From: Crotophaga sulcirostris
Lineage: Eukaryota; Chordata; Aves; Cuculiformes; Crotophagidae
Length of the DNA stretch: 64,000 bases
Reading direction: 5' to 3'
NCBI GenBank assembly: GCA_013397455.1
Contig: VYZB01000747.1
Span: forward strand, 124,001 to 188,000
Shown here: positions 48,950 through 62,745 of the stretch, in pieces
How positions within the stretch are numbered: position 1 is the stretch's first letter
Layout: each line of letters opens with the position of its first letter
Translations under genes and position numbers: made by a program
Notes under the pieces: generated by a model
Databases searched by the model: none
What the model was told of the DNA's origin: nothing
Seen by the model: the letters and a program-made list of their open reading frames with translations, nothing else

Positions 48950-51900
48950 AATATGTAACAAAGTAAACATAATATCTATTCATATTAAGAAAAATAAAAT
49001 ATTCCTAATTACATTTAAAAAAAATCAAAAATATCACTCAACTATGTACTAGCTGGGAATATTTAATACAAATTTCCTTGACCTAACAAATTAACATTCT
49101 CCAACACTGTGGTTTGGTTTTATACCATTTAGGAAAGGATAATTTTTGGCAATTAATTAATTTATGATTTTATTATGTAAGACAAATAGTAAACATATTA
49201 AATTTCAAAACATTGCAGTAATGTAAAACTAGGATTGGATTAATGTAAAAATACTGTGGTTTTTTTCTCTAAGTCTTTTTGCAAGAAATTGCGTAGTTAA
49301 GATTGCTGTAGAACTGAACACTTATTTAGATATTCTTTCTTCACCAGTGATGACATATTTCCAGCCAACATTCTCCCAGTGACAACTTGTTAAAAAAAAT
49401 TGTTTATGAATATGTTCAGTCAGCTAAGCATTAAATATACACTTTTCTTCTGAAGAACTTCTTTGGCTCCAGCTTTGACAATTCACAGGCAACTATTGTA
49501 CTCATGAATTCAGCATACTCGTGCATGTATATGGTTACTTAATCCTGAAGTTACTTAGGCATAATGTACTTATGCAGCTTTGTATTCTTTCATGTTACTC
49601 AAAGACAGCATTTACACTCATTTTTCTTAGTTATCCTAACATTTTCTCATCATTTTTCAAAAGGCTGCGACTCCCTGCCTCTAAGTTGTTTGGGGTTTTG
49701 GGAGGGTTATGGTTTTGATGGTGTTTGTTGCTTTCTTTTTTAACTGTGCATAAGTGTATCCTATTGTATTTATCATTTACTGGAATGGCTACATGGAAAC
49801 ACTGAGAAACAAAAAAAAAGGGTTTTAAACAGGCACAAGCAAAGCAAAGGACAAGCCATTAGACATTCCCTCATATTCACAGACGAAAAAGACATATCCC
49901 TTGGTAAATCCAGTCTAAATGTGAGAACTCATTAAATCTTCAATGAGTAATTGTTATGGTAAGAACTTTGCATCAATAATTAAATCAATTCGTGATTTAA
50001 GAGAAAAAATATCAGCTGAATTTTAATGTATCGTGTATATATTTAACAATGGCTAACAGAGACAGATGTTAGTAGATAACATAACAGATGCTAAATGATT
50101 CTCTTTTTTTATAAGACATTTATAAAAGACAAACAAAATTAAATGTCAAAATGATAGAGCTACTCTCAGTTCAGAGATACCAGCCTCCCTAAACTCATTA
50201 AACTGGAAACAACAGCCAGAACAGGTGTTCATATAAGTGGGATTTAAGTTTACATTATTGAAAAAAATAGTGCTTTTTTCACATATTCAGATGTTCCAGT
50301 GTGTCTGTCGCTTTTAGCTTAGAACTCAAATGTGTATTACATTCTGTGGGGTATTTTACACTAGATCATTTAGCTCAATCTGTAAGTAGTTGACGATCCA
50401 GCTTCCTATCTATCTGTTATTTAGATACTAAGTTCAAAAGCATAAATATGCCATGAGTAATAACACGCTCGTCACCCCCGTGGTGGGAGTAAGGAAAGTG
50501 TAAATAATATTGAGGGGAGAAAACTAAGACAATGCACCTGCAGTTACTAATGGTCTATATAATAGTAATATAATCATGCTTATTGCACAGACTGAATGCA
50601 ACCATATCCAGGGCAGACAAATTCAAACTAAGTGATTAAAAAGGCGGAAAAAGACCAAATAATTAATAGTTTCATAATGTTTTGGTTTGAGTTTTTTTTC
50701 TCACTACAACAGAGTAAAAAGTATGGTTTCATCACAGATTCAAACAGATCTTCAGTTCCTGCTCTGTTCCATAGAACTCATTTTGTAGTTTTAGGCCCAA
50801 ATACCCGGTAAATTCAAAAAAACTTAGGTTAGAGAACATATCAAGGGATCTTCTGCCCCTGCACTGAGCCACAGAAATACGTAACTTGGTAACAGACTAA
50901 GTTCTGTTTATACCAAAGGATATTCTTCCTAACAGCATGTGTTTTACATATGTCAACAGCTCAGCTGGATCTAACACAGATTAAAACACAAAATAGGTTA
51001 ATTAGCTGATGAGAACTAAAAAGAAAGAATCGTGCAAGAGACGAACTGAAAAAAACAGACTAAACCAAACAGTTTAAATTTATTCTAGCTAAGGAATCTA
51101 CACCGACAAATTAATTTTTAGTTGATTAATAGTATACAGTTTAAATTTACCTTATAGTTTGAAATATTTGTTGTTTAGGAAAAAACCTTTAAAACATATC
51201 TTCGTTGCTTGAAACCTGGAAATTTTGATTAGACATTACGGTAAAACCCCTGCAATTTCTGTTAACAGAACTTAACATTTTTTCTCACTAAAAGGGGAGT
51301 TTTGATCAGAAACATTTTTCCTGTGTCAAATAAAATTTCAAAAGAGAAAAAATATTTTTGTTATCTAGACAGTTATGACACTCAACCTGTACTTACAGAA
51401 ATAATCCTTAAAATTATATTTTGAATTTTTTTTTAAATCAAGTTGTATTTCCCATATCCCAGTAAACCATCAGATGAACATTTGGGAGTAAGTTTCTCTT
51501 TTAGTCTTGAACTGTTCTATTTTGTTTAAATAATGTAACATTAACTGGTCTTCAGACTGGGTAGCTCTATCACACAGTGACTTAAAGTTAATCTGTAAGA
51601 GAGGAAACTTGATCTCAAGACATGGCTTTGATGAGTCTCTCTCATGTATGCATACACACTCACTGAACAACCGTATTCTCTTCCTTGTACAAAACAGGAT
51701 TTCCTCAACTTATCTTGCAGTTTAAAAAAAACTTCCCTACAGCTTATTTGCTGTCTAAGCATTCATTTGAACAGCAATAGATCCATTTGCAACACTTACC
51801 TTTCAGGTGAAGGTTGTAAGAGTTCAGGAATTCGTAAATCTGTTATTAATACTTGTATGGTATGTGGATAAAATGGAACATCTTAAGTTCAAACTTTCAA

Positions 51901-53654
51901 AAGCTCTCAAAGCACTTAGATGTCTGAGCCTGGTTTAAGGTTCACAGGATTTGGATCTTTGAAAAATAGAAGAGCACTTATGACTTTGAAAAACGTATAG
52001 TCAGTAAAGCGACTTGACATTTGAACACGGGCCAAGGACAAAAGATTTTCTGCAGTCCTTTTCCCACTCACAACTCATTGCTCTCTGGGCACCTAGATGA
52101 ATTTATCTCAGTTTTGAAGACTGACTCAAGGCCTTGTCTCCAAACCATGATGTAAGGATTTTAAGCAGAGCTACAGGAACCTTGTGCAAATGAGACAAGG
52201 CCAGACAAACAAAGTTATCAATGAATGAATAAATATTTACATACGTATCATAAAGCCATTGACTATATAATATGGTAAAATAGAAGGCAATTAACATGAG
52301 CTAAAACAGATCTCAACAAAATTCAATAATGTATTTGAAAGAAATTGACGATCTATTATAAAATATATATGAAATGTGTCAAGTTAACTGCCTGGCCAAT
52401 TCATTAAAAATCTTTAGGAAGGAAGTTGTGTGGAAGGAAAAGGCAGTGAAATACTTTTCTCTTCAAAATTTTTCTGTTGCAGAAGGCCTAAGATTATTTC
52501 AATTCTCTTGGGTTTTTATTCCCTCCATTTTCATTGTAACTATTTTAAAGTTTAATGCTCCAAAACAATAAAAATTATAAATTAGATTGAGAAAACTTTG
52601 TAAATAAAAAAAATATTTGCAGTTATGCTGCTTTAAGATGCTATTTCTTGTGATTTTGAGAGAGGAGTTTGGTCATAGCTCTTTTTTTAAGAATCAAGAA
52701 TTGCTAACAACATGGTCACAAGCAAGGTCAAACATTCAAAACGTCTGGTTTTTGCATGCACAGAAAGAAAATATCACAACTTGCTTTTACAGGCTTGGCA
52801 GGAAGCCACAATACTCAGAAGTACACTTAACTATTTTAAAGCTTTTTGGTTAAACCTGCTAAAGTGAATTATACCTTTCCCCTCCACCTCTTTTTTCCTT
52901 TGTGCATGTGTGTGTATATGCCAAAAGAAGCCAATATGTCATCTGTGAAGCTACACATATACCAAGATGAAGGATATGCCATTTCTCTGAGACATAAGAC
53001 TGTGGCATAAGACTTTTTCCTCTTACCTTCTAAATAATTCCCTTTCTGTGGTTTCTCTTTCTTTAATCTTTCCTTTTAATAATAAGGTCCTTTAGGAAAG
53101 GGAATGTGACTCCTGCTGCAGTTTTGACAGAGATCCAAGCTCAGTAAGATCTGGCTAATAGTCAGGCATTTTATGATGACAAATTACAATTATAAAATTC
53201 TGGCATACCAAAATAATTTATAGTATAATCAGTAATTTTAATGACGTATTCAGGAGACAGTCTGTAATCTTCCATGAGTGCAAAGGATATATGGAGCTCA
53301 TTCCCATTCATCTGCAATGTGCAAGCAAACCACAGGAAAGATAGTTCAAAGTAGCAGCCAAGTAGGCAAGTGTATCATTTAATCTACAATTCTTCTGAGA
53401 AACCAGTAATTTGTGGTATTGTTTTATTTTTCATTCCCCTAGTCGTGAAATATTGGGCCACAGCCCTGCCCTTCCACCAGTCTCTCAGTTTTGGTAATAC
53501 AACTGAAGTACTGTATGGGAAAGAGAATAGTGAACTGATCTAGCCTAAAAGACACCTACTTTTCTGCAGTTTTATCCTGGATTAGTTCAGTGATAACAGT
53601 TACCACATGACCTTGCAAACTGAAGTGCCCAGAAATAACGTGTGTCTGCCTCTG
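48950..53654. other. AT-rich non-coding DNA, no gene seen
   Basis: Unique sequence. Short open frames around 51470-51870 and 52100-52850 are unrecognised. No transposon family was recognised. Confidence 0.5.
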
Positions 53655-54385
53655 TGGACATGTGGAGAGCAACGGTTACTGACCTGCTGTGGATAAGGAA
53701 AGTACAATGCATATGATATACCTTGAATTTCATAAGGTTTCAAGCCCATTCTCCTTTGGAATATGAAGAAGTACAGACTACCAGTTGTATTGGAATCTGG
53801 CTTGAACCCTGGCTCAGTAGTTGGAACCAAAACCTTGTGTTCTGCCAGGAGGTGGCAATAAGCTGAGTATCCCAGAGGGTGGTACTAGGGCCCATTTCAT
53901 TCAATATCTTCACCAGTGACCTCAATGATGGAAATTCACCCCTGACAACACTAAATTATGGAGAATGACTCAGAAAAAATGGCAGAGCTTCAGTTCACAG
54001 GGACTTTGGTAAATTTGAGGACTGAACTAATGAGAAGAAGCTCAACAGTGAAAAGTGCAAAAGAATAGACCTGGGATGGAATAACCCATGCCTGTGAACT
54101 GGCTGGCTGACTAGCAACCCTGATAAAAGGGACCTGGAGATTATGGTGAACGTCAGGTTGAATATGAGTCAGCTGTAGGTTGCAGTCACAAGGAGAGCAG
54201 GCTGAATACTAAGCCAACAGTAGATATAGGGAAAATATTATTATTACCTTCAGCTAGGTACTGGTGAATCTGCATCTGGGTCAACACCAGTTTAAAACAA
54301 ATGTTTAGAAACTAATGCGGGTCCTTCAGAGAACAATTGGGATTTCCAGAGGATTCAGCACGTGTTCTACTGAGAAAGCTGGCAT
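53655..54385 (+). mobile_element. old CR1 ORF2 fragment with reverse-transcriptase trace
   Basis: Sense-oriented and strongly degraded, but the order of CR1 ORF2 landmarks is kept. ATATACCTTGAATTTCATAA corresponds to the YLDFSKAFD reverse-transcriptase motif. GGTACTAGGGCCCATTTCAT and CTTCACCAGTGACCTCAATG match the region coding for the family's FNIFINDLD motif. GAGAAGAAGCTCAACAGTGA, AATATGAGTCAGCTG and TACTGGTGAATCTGCATCTG match later blocks. Several deletions and frameshifts make it a pseudogene. It lacks the 3' UTR and tail; the next recognisable element is the LTR fragment at 54455. This is the only place in the window where reverse-transcriptase core sequence is visible. Confidence 0.82.
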
Positions 54386-54454
54386 TGGGCCAATGGAAAA
54401 TCTTGTAGCAGCCTACTGCTACTTATATTACAAAGAATAGTAAGAAGATGGAAG

Positions 54455-54775
54455 GTTCTGGTTTGAGCTAAAGCAGAACAAATTCTCTAAATTTTCACCT
54501 AAGCCTCTTCTAAATAACTTCATTTTCTGAAATTTAACAACACGTTTTTCAGATAGTGTCCGTCTCTTTGGATGAAAAAGACTGATGTAGTTGCCACCAA
54601 AGTAATGCAGCACTGATATGGAACAAGGATATTGCTTATACATATTCCCATAGAAACTAAGGCCATAATCAAACTGGTGGAATGCTTTAAGTGAGGGAGT
54701 GAAAAGGGTTTGCATCTGCAGAGAGGAGCTGACAGGACAGATGACCCAATTTTGCTCATTTTTACAGCTTCAAAC
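54455..54775 (+). mobile_element. truncated LTR related to the one at 39.9 kb
   Basis: It begins GTTCTGGTTTGAGCTAAAGC and shares AGTTGCCACCAAAGTAAT, an ATTCCCATAGAAACTAAGGC block and GACAGGACAGATGACCC with the U3 of the LTR at 39918-40575, at lower similarity. The TATA, R and U5 parts are missing, so it is a 5' LTR fragment of the same broad group. Confidence 0.55.
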
Positions 54776-56689
54776 TTCAATGTCTCATAATTTGTTCATT
54801 ATATGAATGTACCTCTTATCTCAAGTAAACTTACAGAAAACATCCAATACTGAAGAAAATGATCAACATTCATATGGGAATGAAAGCAAATCTAAAATAT
54901 CTGCACTGTAAATGTATCTCCTTGAATTACACAAAACAAAAATATTATAAAGCAATAAAAGAAATTAAGGAAAATGAGAAAGGAAAAGGATTGCCTACAG
55001 AGACCTTTTCCATTACAAATGATCAATATTTGGATATAGGCTTTAAAAAAGACTTTCACTTATATAGCTAACGTAAGATGCTATAAATATGTAATAACAT
55101 TCTTAATAATTCAGCACTTTTGTACATTCCTGAATGCATTTAAGGAGATCATAATTTTAGTAATACAATCATTATAAAGAAAAGAAAAGTGTGCTACATA
55201 TTAATACAGTGTCAAGATAGGCAACTGCAAACTTTAGGAGTGTGTACTGACAATTACTTAATAATTGCTGTTTGCTTAATATATTCTAATTAAGTGCTTG
55301 AGCCATTTGTTAAAAGCATTAATGTACTAACAGGAATTTAAATCTGAATTTATTACTTATTTAAAGTTGAGCTAAGGGTTGAGCAACCATATTAATCACT
55401 TGCTTACCTCAGTAAGTGTTCACTAGTACATATGCAGATTCTGACATTAAAAAAAATTAATTGCTTTATTGTATAGTGTAACATTTACCAGATTTATATA
55501 GATATATATGCACTGCAAATTTGAAAATTTAGTTACAGGCCATTGTTTCCTTACTCATTCATAGTTTCAGAGTGCCCTCAAAGAAGTAAAAATATGGAAC
55601 ATTAAAAATCACTGCCATGCTCAAGTTTCCCTGTAAGTTCTGTATATATTTTCCCAGATCTTAAAACATTCCTTTTGTTAATGAATCGAGCTAAGGGTAA
55701 GTCACCAACTGTATAAGAGTGGACAATATTTCAGAAAAAAATTAGGCAAATGTCTTATAAAACTTTATAGGTACACATCTTGATTGATACCTACAAAAAT
55801 AATCTAAAATGGAAAAATACACCTCATAAAAACCAAACACATTTCACTTGTGTGACCAGAGATCAAAGGTGTAGTTATTTGATCACATATTCCCACAGAA
55901 AACCCTGGATAGAATAGTTGTACAAGTGTTCTAACACATACGCATGGACGCATACTTTCTTACCCTTCTGCCCTGCCACTGAACCCAGGAGTGCAGAGGA
56001 AGACCCCAGCACCCTCACTCACCACTTCTTCCTCCTCATCGAATCTAGGATGAACAATGAGGTCTGGGGGATCACAGACTGAGCAGTACTATTGTGGCTC
56101 CCTTATCAGCTTCTCGGCTATCTTGGCCCAATGAAGCTCTTGTGCTTTTTCTTGGTACAGCTTTAACAAGACACATTGGGACTGATTCACATACAACTAT
56201 CCAGCTGCCATCAGGGTGATCTAGTCACCCTCTTGCATTTTAAACATTAATTTGGTACAACTGGAAACTGTTAGGTTATTTTCTTTTTATAGTGCAGCAT
56301 ACCTACTTGTTAAAACCTATTGTTATGCACCTTACCCAAAAGGTTTTTATGTAGGCTGAGGAGTTCTGTCCCTTGAAAAAAACATATGCAATTTCAAGTG
56401 CAAGATTGTAGGTGCGGGTCTCCCAGAGGATCTTTCTTATAAGCACTTCAACACTAGAGAGAATATAACACTTCTAGCTCACTTTTAGAACAGCTTTAGA
56501 CCTTTCACTGTGAATGACGTTACAACTCCCACTTGAAGGCACCCAGCAGTCCCCATGATTTAAGGAGAAAGGAATGTAGAAAGAAATGTCTTGAACCAAG
56601 AAATCTTTATTTACCCTAAATATTTGACCAAGTAAAATTGAATGAACACTTAAGGAAATGCAGAACAGCTCTTTCAGGAACCGTGAATT
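54776..56689. other. AT-rich non-coding DNA, no gene seen
   Basis: Unique sequence. The block 55940-56180 is less AT-rich but shows no consistent frame or repeat match. Confidence 0.5.
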
Positions 56690-57398
56690 TTGTACAGGAA
56701 TGTCTGGAAAGGTGCTTAAAGGAAAATTACCTGGGGCGTTGATCAATAGCCAGCTGAATACAAGCCAACAGTGTGCCTCGGTGGCCAAGAATGCCAATAG
56801 CATCCTAGCTTGTGGCAGAAATAATGTGTCCTCCTGTACTTAGTGCTGCTGAAGCTGCACATTGAATGCTGTGTTCAGTTTTGGGACCCCCACTACAAGA
56901 AAGACATTGAGCTGCTGGAGTGTATGCAAAGAAGAGCAACACAGCTGGTGAAGGAGTTGGAGCTCAAATCTTGTGAGTAGTGGCTGAGGGAACTAGGGCT
57001 GTTTAGTCTGGAGAAAAAGGAGGCTGAGGGGAGGGGGAGACCTTATCCCTCTTTACACCTACCCAAAATGAGGTTGTAGTGAGGTGAATGTTGGTCTCTT
57101 CTTCCAAATAACAAGTGATAGGATGGCAGGAAATGGCCTCAAGCTGTGCCAGAGGAGGTTCAGGTTAGCTACTGGGAAATATTACTTCACTGAAAAGATT
57201 TTCAAGCACTGGAACAAGCTTCCTGGGGAAGTGGTTGGGTCACCATCTCTGGACACATCTAAAATACATGTAGATGTGGTGTTTAGGGATATAGTTTAGG
57301 GGTGGGCTCAGCAGTTTTAGGCTTATTGTTGGACTTGATGATCTTAAAGGTCTTTTCCAACCTAAATGATTCTGTGATTTTGTGATTCTGTGATTCTG
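56690..57398 (+). mobile_element. CR1 LINE 3' fragment, sense
   Basis: It starts within ORF2 (CTGGGGCGTTGATCAATAGC, the DLGVLIDS region; CAGCAGTGTGCC-like CAACAGTGTGCCTCGGTGGC follows). It runs through ORF2 blocks such as CTGGAGTGTATGCAAAGAAG and the frame 57084-57299, which ends the protein with LKLCQRRFRLATGKYYFTEK and LPGEVVGSPSLDTSKIHVD. The 3' UTR (GTTGGACTTGATGATCTTAA) and a tail of four diverged GATTCTGTG units to 57398 complete it. A short deletion after GTGTCC near 56832 and several frameshifts inactivate it. Confidence 0.93.
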
Positions 57399-60300
57399 TT
57401 TTCATAAATTGCCTCCATTCAGCCTGAAGTGGGAGACTACACACTTCTTTCTTTCAAAAGTGTCACGTAAACACATAGGGGAAGTTCCAATTGAAAGCAA
57501 CTTTTGAACTAGAATTAGAGAATTGTAGATGGTTTAAAACATATTTTCATTCTTTATTATGCTACATTAAGACTTGAAGTATTTCTTCATTATTTAAATC
57601 AGAAAATTGAGAATTGGCATTGACATAGTCCAAGGGGAAAGATGCTTTAATAGAATCTTTAAGACAGAAATCCTGCCAGTCAAAAACCAAAGTAAATGTT
57701 CTTGTCATCAAACAATTATGAACAATGGAATTACAAAAACACCTAATTTTGGATTCAATGATTGATTCAGAAAAGAGATAAAAATTTCCGTTGGTGAAAA
57801 TGGAATATTTTGACATGAAAACCAGTATTTTTCTAGGTCTTATTTCTAATACATTTAATTTTCTTTCTGTATTTGAATTTCAAAGACCAAAGGTTATTCT
57901 GAAACTAAATGCCTACAGAGGAAATAGTAAAACTCAAACAGAAATATTTCCTTGATTTGTGTTTGTTATTTTCAGACAATACCAACTGGGTTCAAACTTA
58001 ATATGTTTTGTTTTATTCAAAATAATTTTTAGCACATAAATCATTGGCCATTTTATTTATATTTGTCTAAGAATAGATAAATGTAATTTAAAAGCCAAAA
58101 GTCTTAATCCTTGACTGTAAACTCCGTACTTTTAAAAGTTACTTCTTTGAAGTGACGCAACTAAGTATTTCTCTGGAGGAACTCTGCAAATATTTACTTT
58201 TTTATACTTACTTTTATTTTGAGGTAAGACGGGAGTGGGGGAACGAGAGGTATTGTGGGGGAATAAAAGCACCCTAAGAATATAATAGTCTTAATCTCTC
58301 AGTCAGGCCAATTCTTTGTAGTAGTACTCAGGCGGTTTCAACTCCTCTGCCCTCAGATCACTCCTATTTTTGCAAAGAAGTCTTTCTCAAAAAAAACCAA
58401 AATCAAAGTTTCAATAATATTTTAGCATTTAAAATAGATTCAGAGATGAAAAACCCTGCACTATCAAGGCAATAAAAAGCTACAAAAGAACAATCTATTC
58501 TTGAAGCCTGGCATTTACAACAAAACATAATGTCTTATTCAAAACCAGAAAGATAACAGTGATGGTTAAAAAGGGTTATTAGCATAGAGAATATTCAGGC
58601 TGATTTTCTCTGTGATCTTACTTAGAAAAAAAATCTGAACCCCAGCAGGATGCAAATCATGTTAGACCATAGTTATATTTCTTAGAATTGCATAAGAGCT
58701 GATTTTGTTTCTTAATTATTTTATCAGGCTTATGCTGGGTTAATTATGTGGTTTACAGTGTCCCTGCAGTCATGCACTTTTGAAATATTGTAGAAAGCAT
58801 AATAGCAGGCCTGTACTGGTTATTTAATATATCTCACCAACAACACAACTTTGTTTTTGTAAGTGGATCATAGTTTGCAATTTTTTTTCTTACTAGTTTT
58901 GCTCTACTCTTATCTATTTTTTCATAATTTTTCCATTTCCTCTGTGAAGTAGATGGCTATCTTAGCAGAAACAAAGCACAAGAAAGAAAACTCTACTATT
59001 TTTGTCAAGTTTTCTATCTTAAATACCTCAGAAACTGGAAATGTGAATATTTTGTGTCTTTTTTAAAGACCTTTCATTCTTCTAAGTTAAAGCCCAAAGA
59101 ACAAATGCAAATATGAGAAAGTTACTTTATTTCTCTATTTGTTATAGATAATGACATACTATTTCATACTTTTTCCTCTATCTTTACTCCATTGAATTCT
59201 TTCTTGCTGTATGGTATTTACAAGTTCTAGTTGCAACAGAAGTCCATTTTTTAAATAGAAATTAAAATTCTGATCCACAAAGGCAGCTCTCAAGTTTCTA
59301 GAATTAAGGGAATTTTTTACATAAACAGTTCTTATAAATAGCATTCCAACACAATGAACACGGTGGAAATAACTGTAAGTCTCCAAAATTGGCAAAGGTT
59401 TCAGAAGAGCAAGAGATCTTGCAAAGTTATGAAGGGAGTAAAGAAGGAGTTAGTCAGCAAACTATGCGTCTGAAAGAGATTATGCAATGAAGGGAAGACA
59501 GTTTGGTTTGAATATAATAATAGATGTTTTTTTGTTGTTGTTAATTAGTGTGTTATCCTACATAACTTCTTTTGGTTCCTCCAGAAAATATTGAAATTTG
59601 ATGGAGTAAATGGTGGGATTGTTGTGCTAACTGATGTTGAGTTTGTGGTGAAAAAGAAGTCACAGTGTTTAGTTTTAATACATAATGAAAATAGTAGGAC
59701 AGCTTTCTAAATTGTCTGAGTATTTAGACTCAGAGCCCAGAGTAAAGTAGATACTTCCTGAACACGTAAATAGTTACCCCTCATATTCTTTACAGATGTT
59801 ATTTTAAAACGTTGTAGGATCCCATAATTCTATTTTTTTCTAAATGCCTAGAAATTTATAAATAAAAAAACAATGTAAACTCATATGATCTTTCTGTAAT
59901 ACTTTACCAATCTGTTGTAAGAATCACATATGAAGTTTCTTCACATTTGACAAAGTAAAAATAAGATCAAACATTATGCCATTCAATTGATAGGTCTAAA
60001 CCCTCATCTGAGTTATTGACTTCTCTGCAAACAATACATGTTTTACGTCCAAAAAACAGGCTTCCGGAATTCTATTTGAAAGTCAAAAGGCTTTTGGTTT
60101 GTATGATGCTCGTATTTTTTTTCAACATTTTATCTTTTGTTACATAATCACAATGACTTTATAACCATAGATATATTGAATGTTTCAGTGTTTTATAGAT
60201 GCCTTTTTTATTTTATCTGGGTCAACAGCAAGTAAAGGAAATCCCCTTTCCAAAGAATGGAGCTATTATTGCATTTAGATTAAGTTCAAAGAAAATTTAT

Positions 60301-62109
60301 TCTCTCTTTTTGGTGTTCCCTTTGTAATCTGTCTTTGAAATGCGTGGCTTGAGGCACAAGGAATCTACATCACAAAGTTTTAAATCTGTATTTTTGCACT
60401 TTGCCAACATGTTAATAAGTTCCTATGTTTACTATTTCTTCCACCTGCACAATATCATTTCATGACAGTGTCACTTAGAACTTGCCATATTTTTGATTGT
60501 CAATTATTGTATGCTTAGATATCATGGGGATTTTAGATGAGACGTTCTTAGATCTTTAACTCCATATCCAAACATACTAGAAAACATTATGAAATCACCT
60601 GATGAAAGCTCTTTGCATAAAATTAATATAAATAGACATTTGAAAATAAAAATCATAAATATAACTAAATGATTAGCATATTCATAATATTCAGGAACAT
60701 AATACAAATTAAACAAGTCCATTCTAACAACTAATTAAATATTCAAACATCTAATGATTCATTTCAAAATAGCATCTAGTATGTTTGAATACAGAGTTAA
60801 ATATGTAGAAATGTTAATTTTTAATATTTCTACTGTATATTTAAGATTGCTACTGTCTTCTTTGTTCTCTGAGGAGCTAAAAATGCTCTGTAGAGGTATG
60901 AAATTAAATCTAACCTAATATTTTTATCTTCAAATTTTAGAAGAACAGTTTTTTATTCCAACTGAAGGACAAAGACTGTCTTTTTTATATCAAAAAGCCT
61001 TTTCTTCAAGGAGGAAAATAAACTACTTTATTCTAGCTACTAATTAACTCAAACTTGCAGGTTGTTTATAAACCTGTGTATTTTAAAGTAATACTAATCC
61101 CACTGAAGGGATATGAAATGCAAATGCAATAAGAACAAATTAAAGATGAATTTTCAAGAACTGGATTTTCATTCTCCATAGGTTGATAAACTTTTTTATA
61201 TTACATCAAAGATTGTACATGTTAGCTAGCAATCATAATGCAGTTAATTCTTTGTTAAGCTATTGAGATAAATCATTCCTTTAAATAACTGGTTTTGCTG
61301 TATTTGTAGAAAGAAGCATAGTCAATTGTCACTAAAAAATAAGTAAGAGATCATTGTATTTTGCTATATTCCCTGGTATGTTGGTTGTCCAGAAGGACTC
61401 TTTTATGGGGAATCTGACTGAAGTCAGTTGCTCTGTATTGGTATGAAAGAAGATGCATTTCACATGTGTGGCAGAACCCACGCAAAGGAAGATGGCATGT
61501 TCAGCACAGAGCATGTGCTAAAATAGAAGGGATCCCAGAGCCACACCAGCATGAGAGTAGGTGGGCACTGGGGATGATAGGGACCTGTGAACCTGCAAGT
61601 GAGTGGTTTGTCTTCTGCCAAGCATAATCCATGACTGTGTTTTGCCTGTTAGTTTCCACTGCTCACATAAGCCTTGTTTCCTCAGGAAGAAAAAGGACAG
61701 TGTTTTTGTTTGGTGTCTCATTATGCCACTTAATGATTTTTCCATGAGTCCTAGGAGACAGACTCCCTCTGCTTCTGCAAATTACCAAGCCAGGCAGGGG
61801 GTCACAGGAAGATGGCATGACAAGTAAGAATTTCTCCCCAGGATGCTGTCGAAATTAATTTACTGAAGTTCAGAAGGCATATGGTTACAGACTTTGCTAT
61901 GGAGGAGAAAAACAACTCCATTTCAGTGGTGAACCTCCAGTTATCCTTCCAGTGTGTAAGCAGGAACATGCACTGCTTTAAACACTGCTGTCTTTGGCTG
62001 CCTCCAAACAGAAGTCAGGAAGAAGCAGAAAGTTTAAATCAGTGGCACCATTTTGGTATCTTCTCCCCAATGAGGAGACATAGGGGACATTGAAAAATGA
62101 GCTTTAATG
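57399..62109. other. AT-rich non-coding DNA, no gene seen
   Basis: Unique sequence. The block 61360-61830 is less AT-rich and holds several 60-75 codon frames on both strands, none recognised. A short purine-rich GGGAGTGGGGG stretch occurs near 58231. Confidence 0.5.
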
Positions 62110-62563
62110 CAGATTAGTTCAATAAGGGGAAGGTCAAAGTCATGCACCTGTGAAGAAATAAACTCATGCACCAATATATGCTGGGTGCCACTCTGCTGGA
62201 AAGCAGCTTGGCAGAAAAGGCCTTGGAGGGCCTGGCAGACATCAGGTTGAACATAAGGCAGCACGGTGTCCTTGTTTCAAAGGCAGCTAATGGTGTCCTG
62301 GGCTGCATTAGGAGAAGTGTTGCCAGCAGGTGGAGGGAGATGATCCTCCCCATCTATTCAGCACGGGTGGGCCAGCACCTGGATTGCTGTGTCCAGTTCT
62401 GGGTTCCTCACTGCAAGACAGAAACAAGCATACTGGATAGAAGCCCACAAAGGGACACAAAAATTAGTAAGAGTCTGGAGCATCTCTCATATAAGGAAGG
62501 GCTGACAGAGCTGGGACTCTAGCCTTCAGCAAAGAGGGCTCAGGAGTGGAGAGGTGTGTGTGG
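62110..62563 (+). mobile_element. CR1 LINE ORF2 fragment, sense, 5' portion of a split copy
   Basis: Sense CR1. The frame 62166-62522 (118 codons) carries ORF2 C-terminal blocks: SLAEKALEGLADIRLNIRQ, KAANGVLGCIRRSVASRWR, ILPIYSARVGQHLDCCVQFW and LSYKEGLTELGL. Stop and frameshift then follow. The copy is interrupted at about 62563 by an antisense CR1 tail and resumes at about 62639. Confidence 0.92.
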
Positions 62564-62638
62564 ATCATAGAATCATAGAACCATTTGGGTTGGAAGAGAC
62601 TTTAAGGATCATCTAGTTCCAAGCCCCCTGCCATGGGC
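62564..62638 (-). mobile_element. antisense CR1 3' tail inserted into another CR1
   Basis: The plus strand reads ATCATAGAATCATAGAACCA followed by TTTGGGTTGGAAGAGACTTT and GGATCATCTAGTTCC, the reversed CR1 3' tail. The piece is only about 75 bp, extremely 5'-truncated. It separates two colinear parts of a sense CR1. Confidence 0.88.
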
Positions 62639-62745
62639 TCACCAATGTGTTTAAAAACCCGAAGGGTGGGTGCAAAAAGGCTGCAACCAGGCATTTTCAG
62701 TGCTGCCCATTGACAGGACAGGAGGTAATGGGCACAAACCAAAGC
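62639..62745 (+). mobile_element. continuation of the split sense CR1
   Basis: TCACCAATGTGTTTAAAAAC, CGAAGGGTGGGTGCAAAAAG and CCATTGACAGGACAGGAGGT match the INVYKYLKGG and PSDRTRG coding regions of CR1 ORF2, directly downstream in the family of where the copy breaks at 62563. Similarity ends near 62745, so no tail of this copy is present. Confidence 0.82.
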
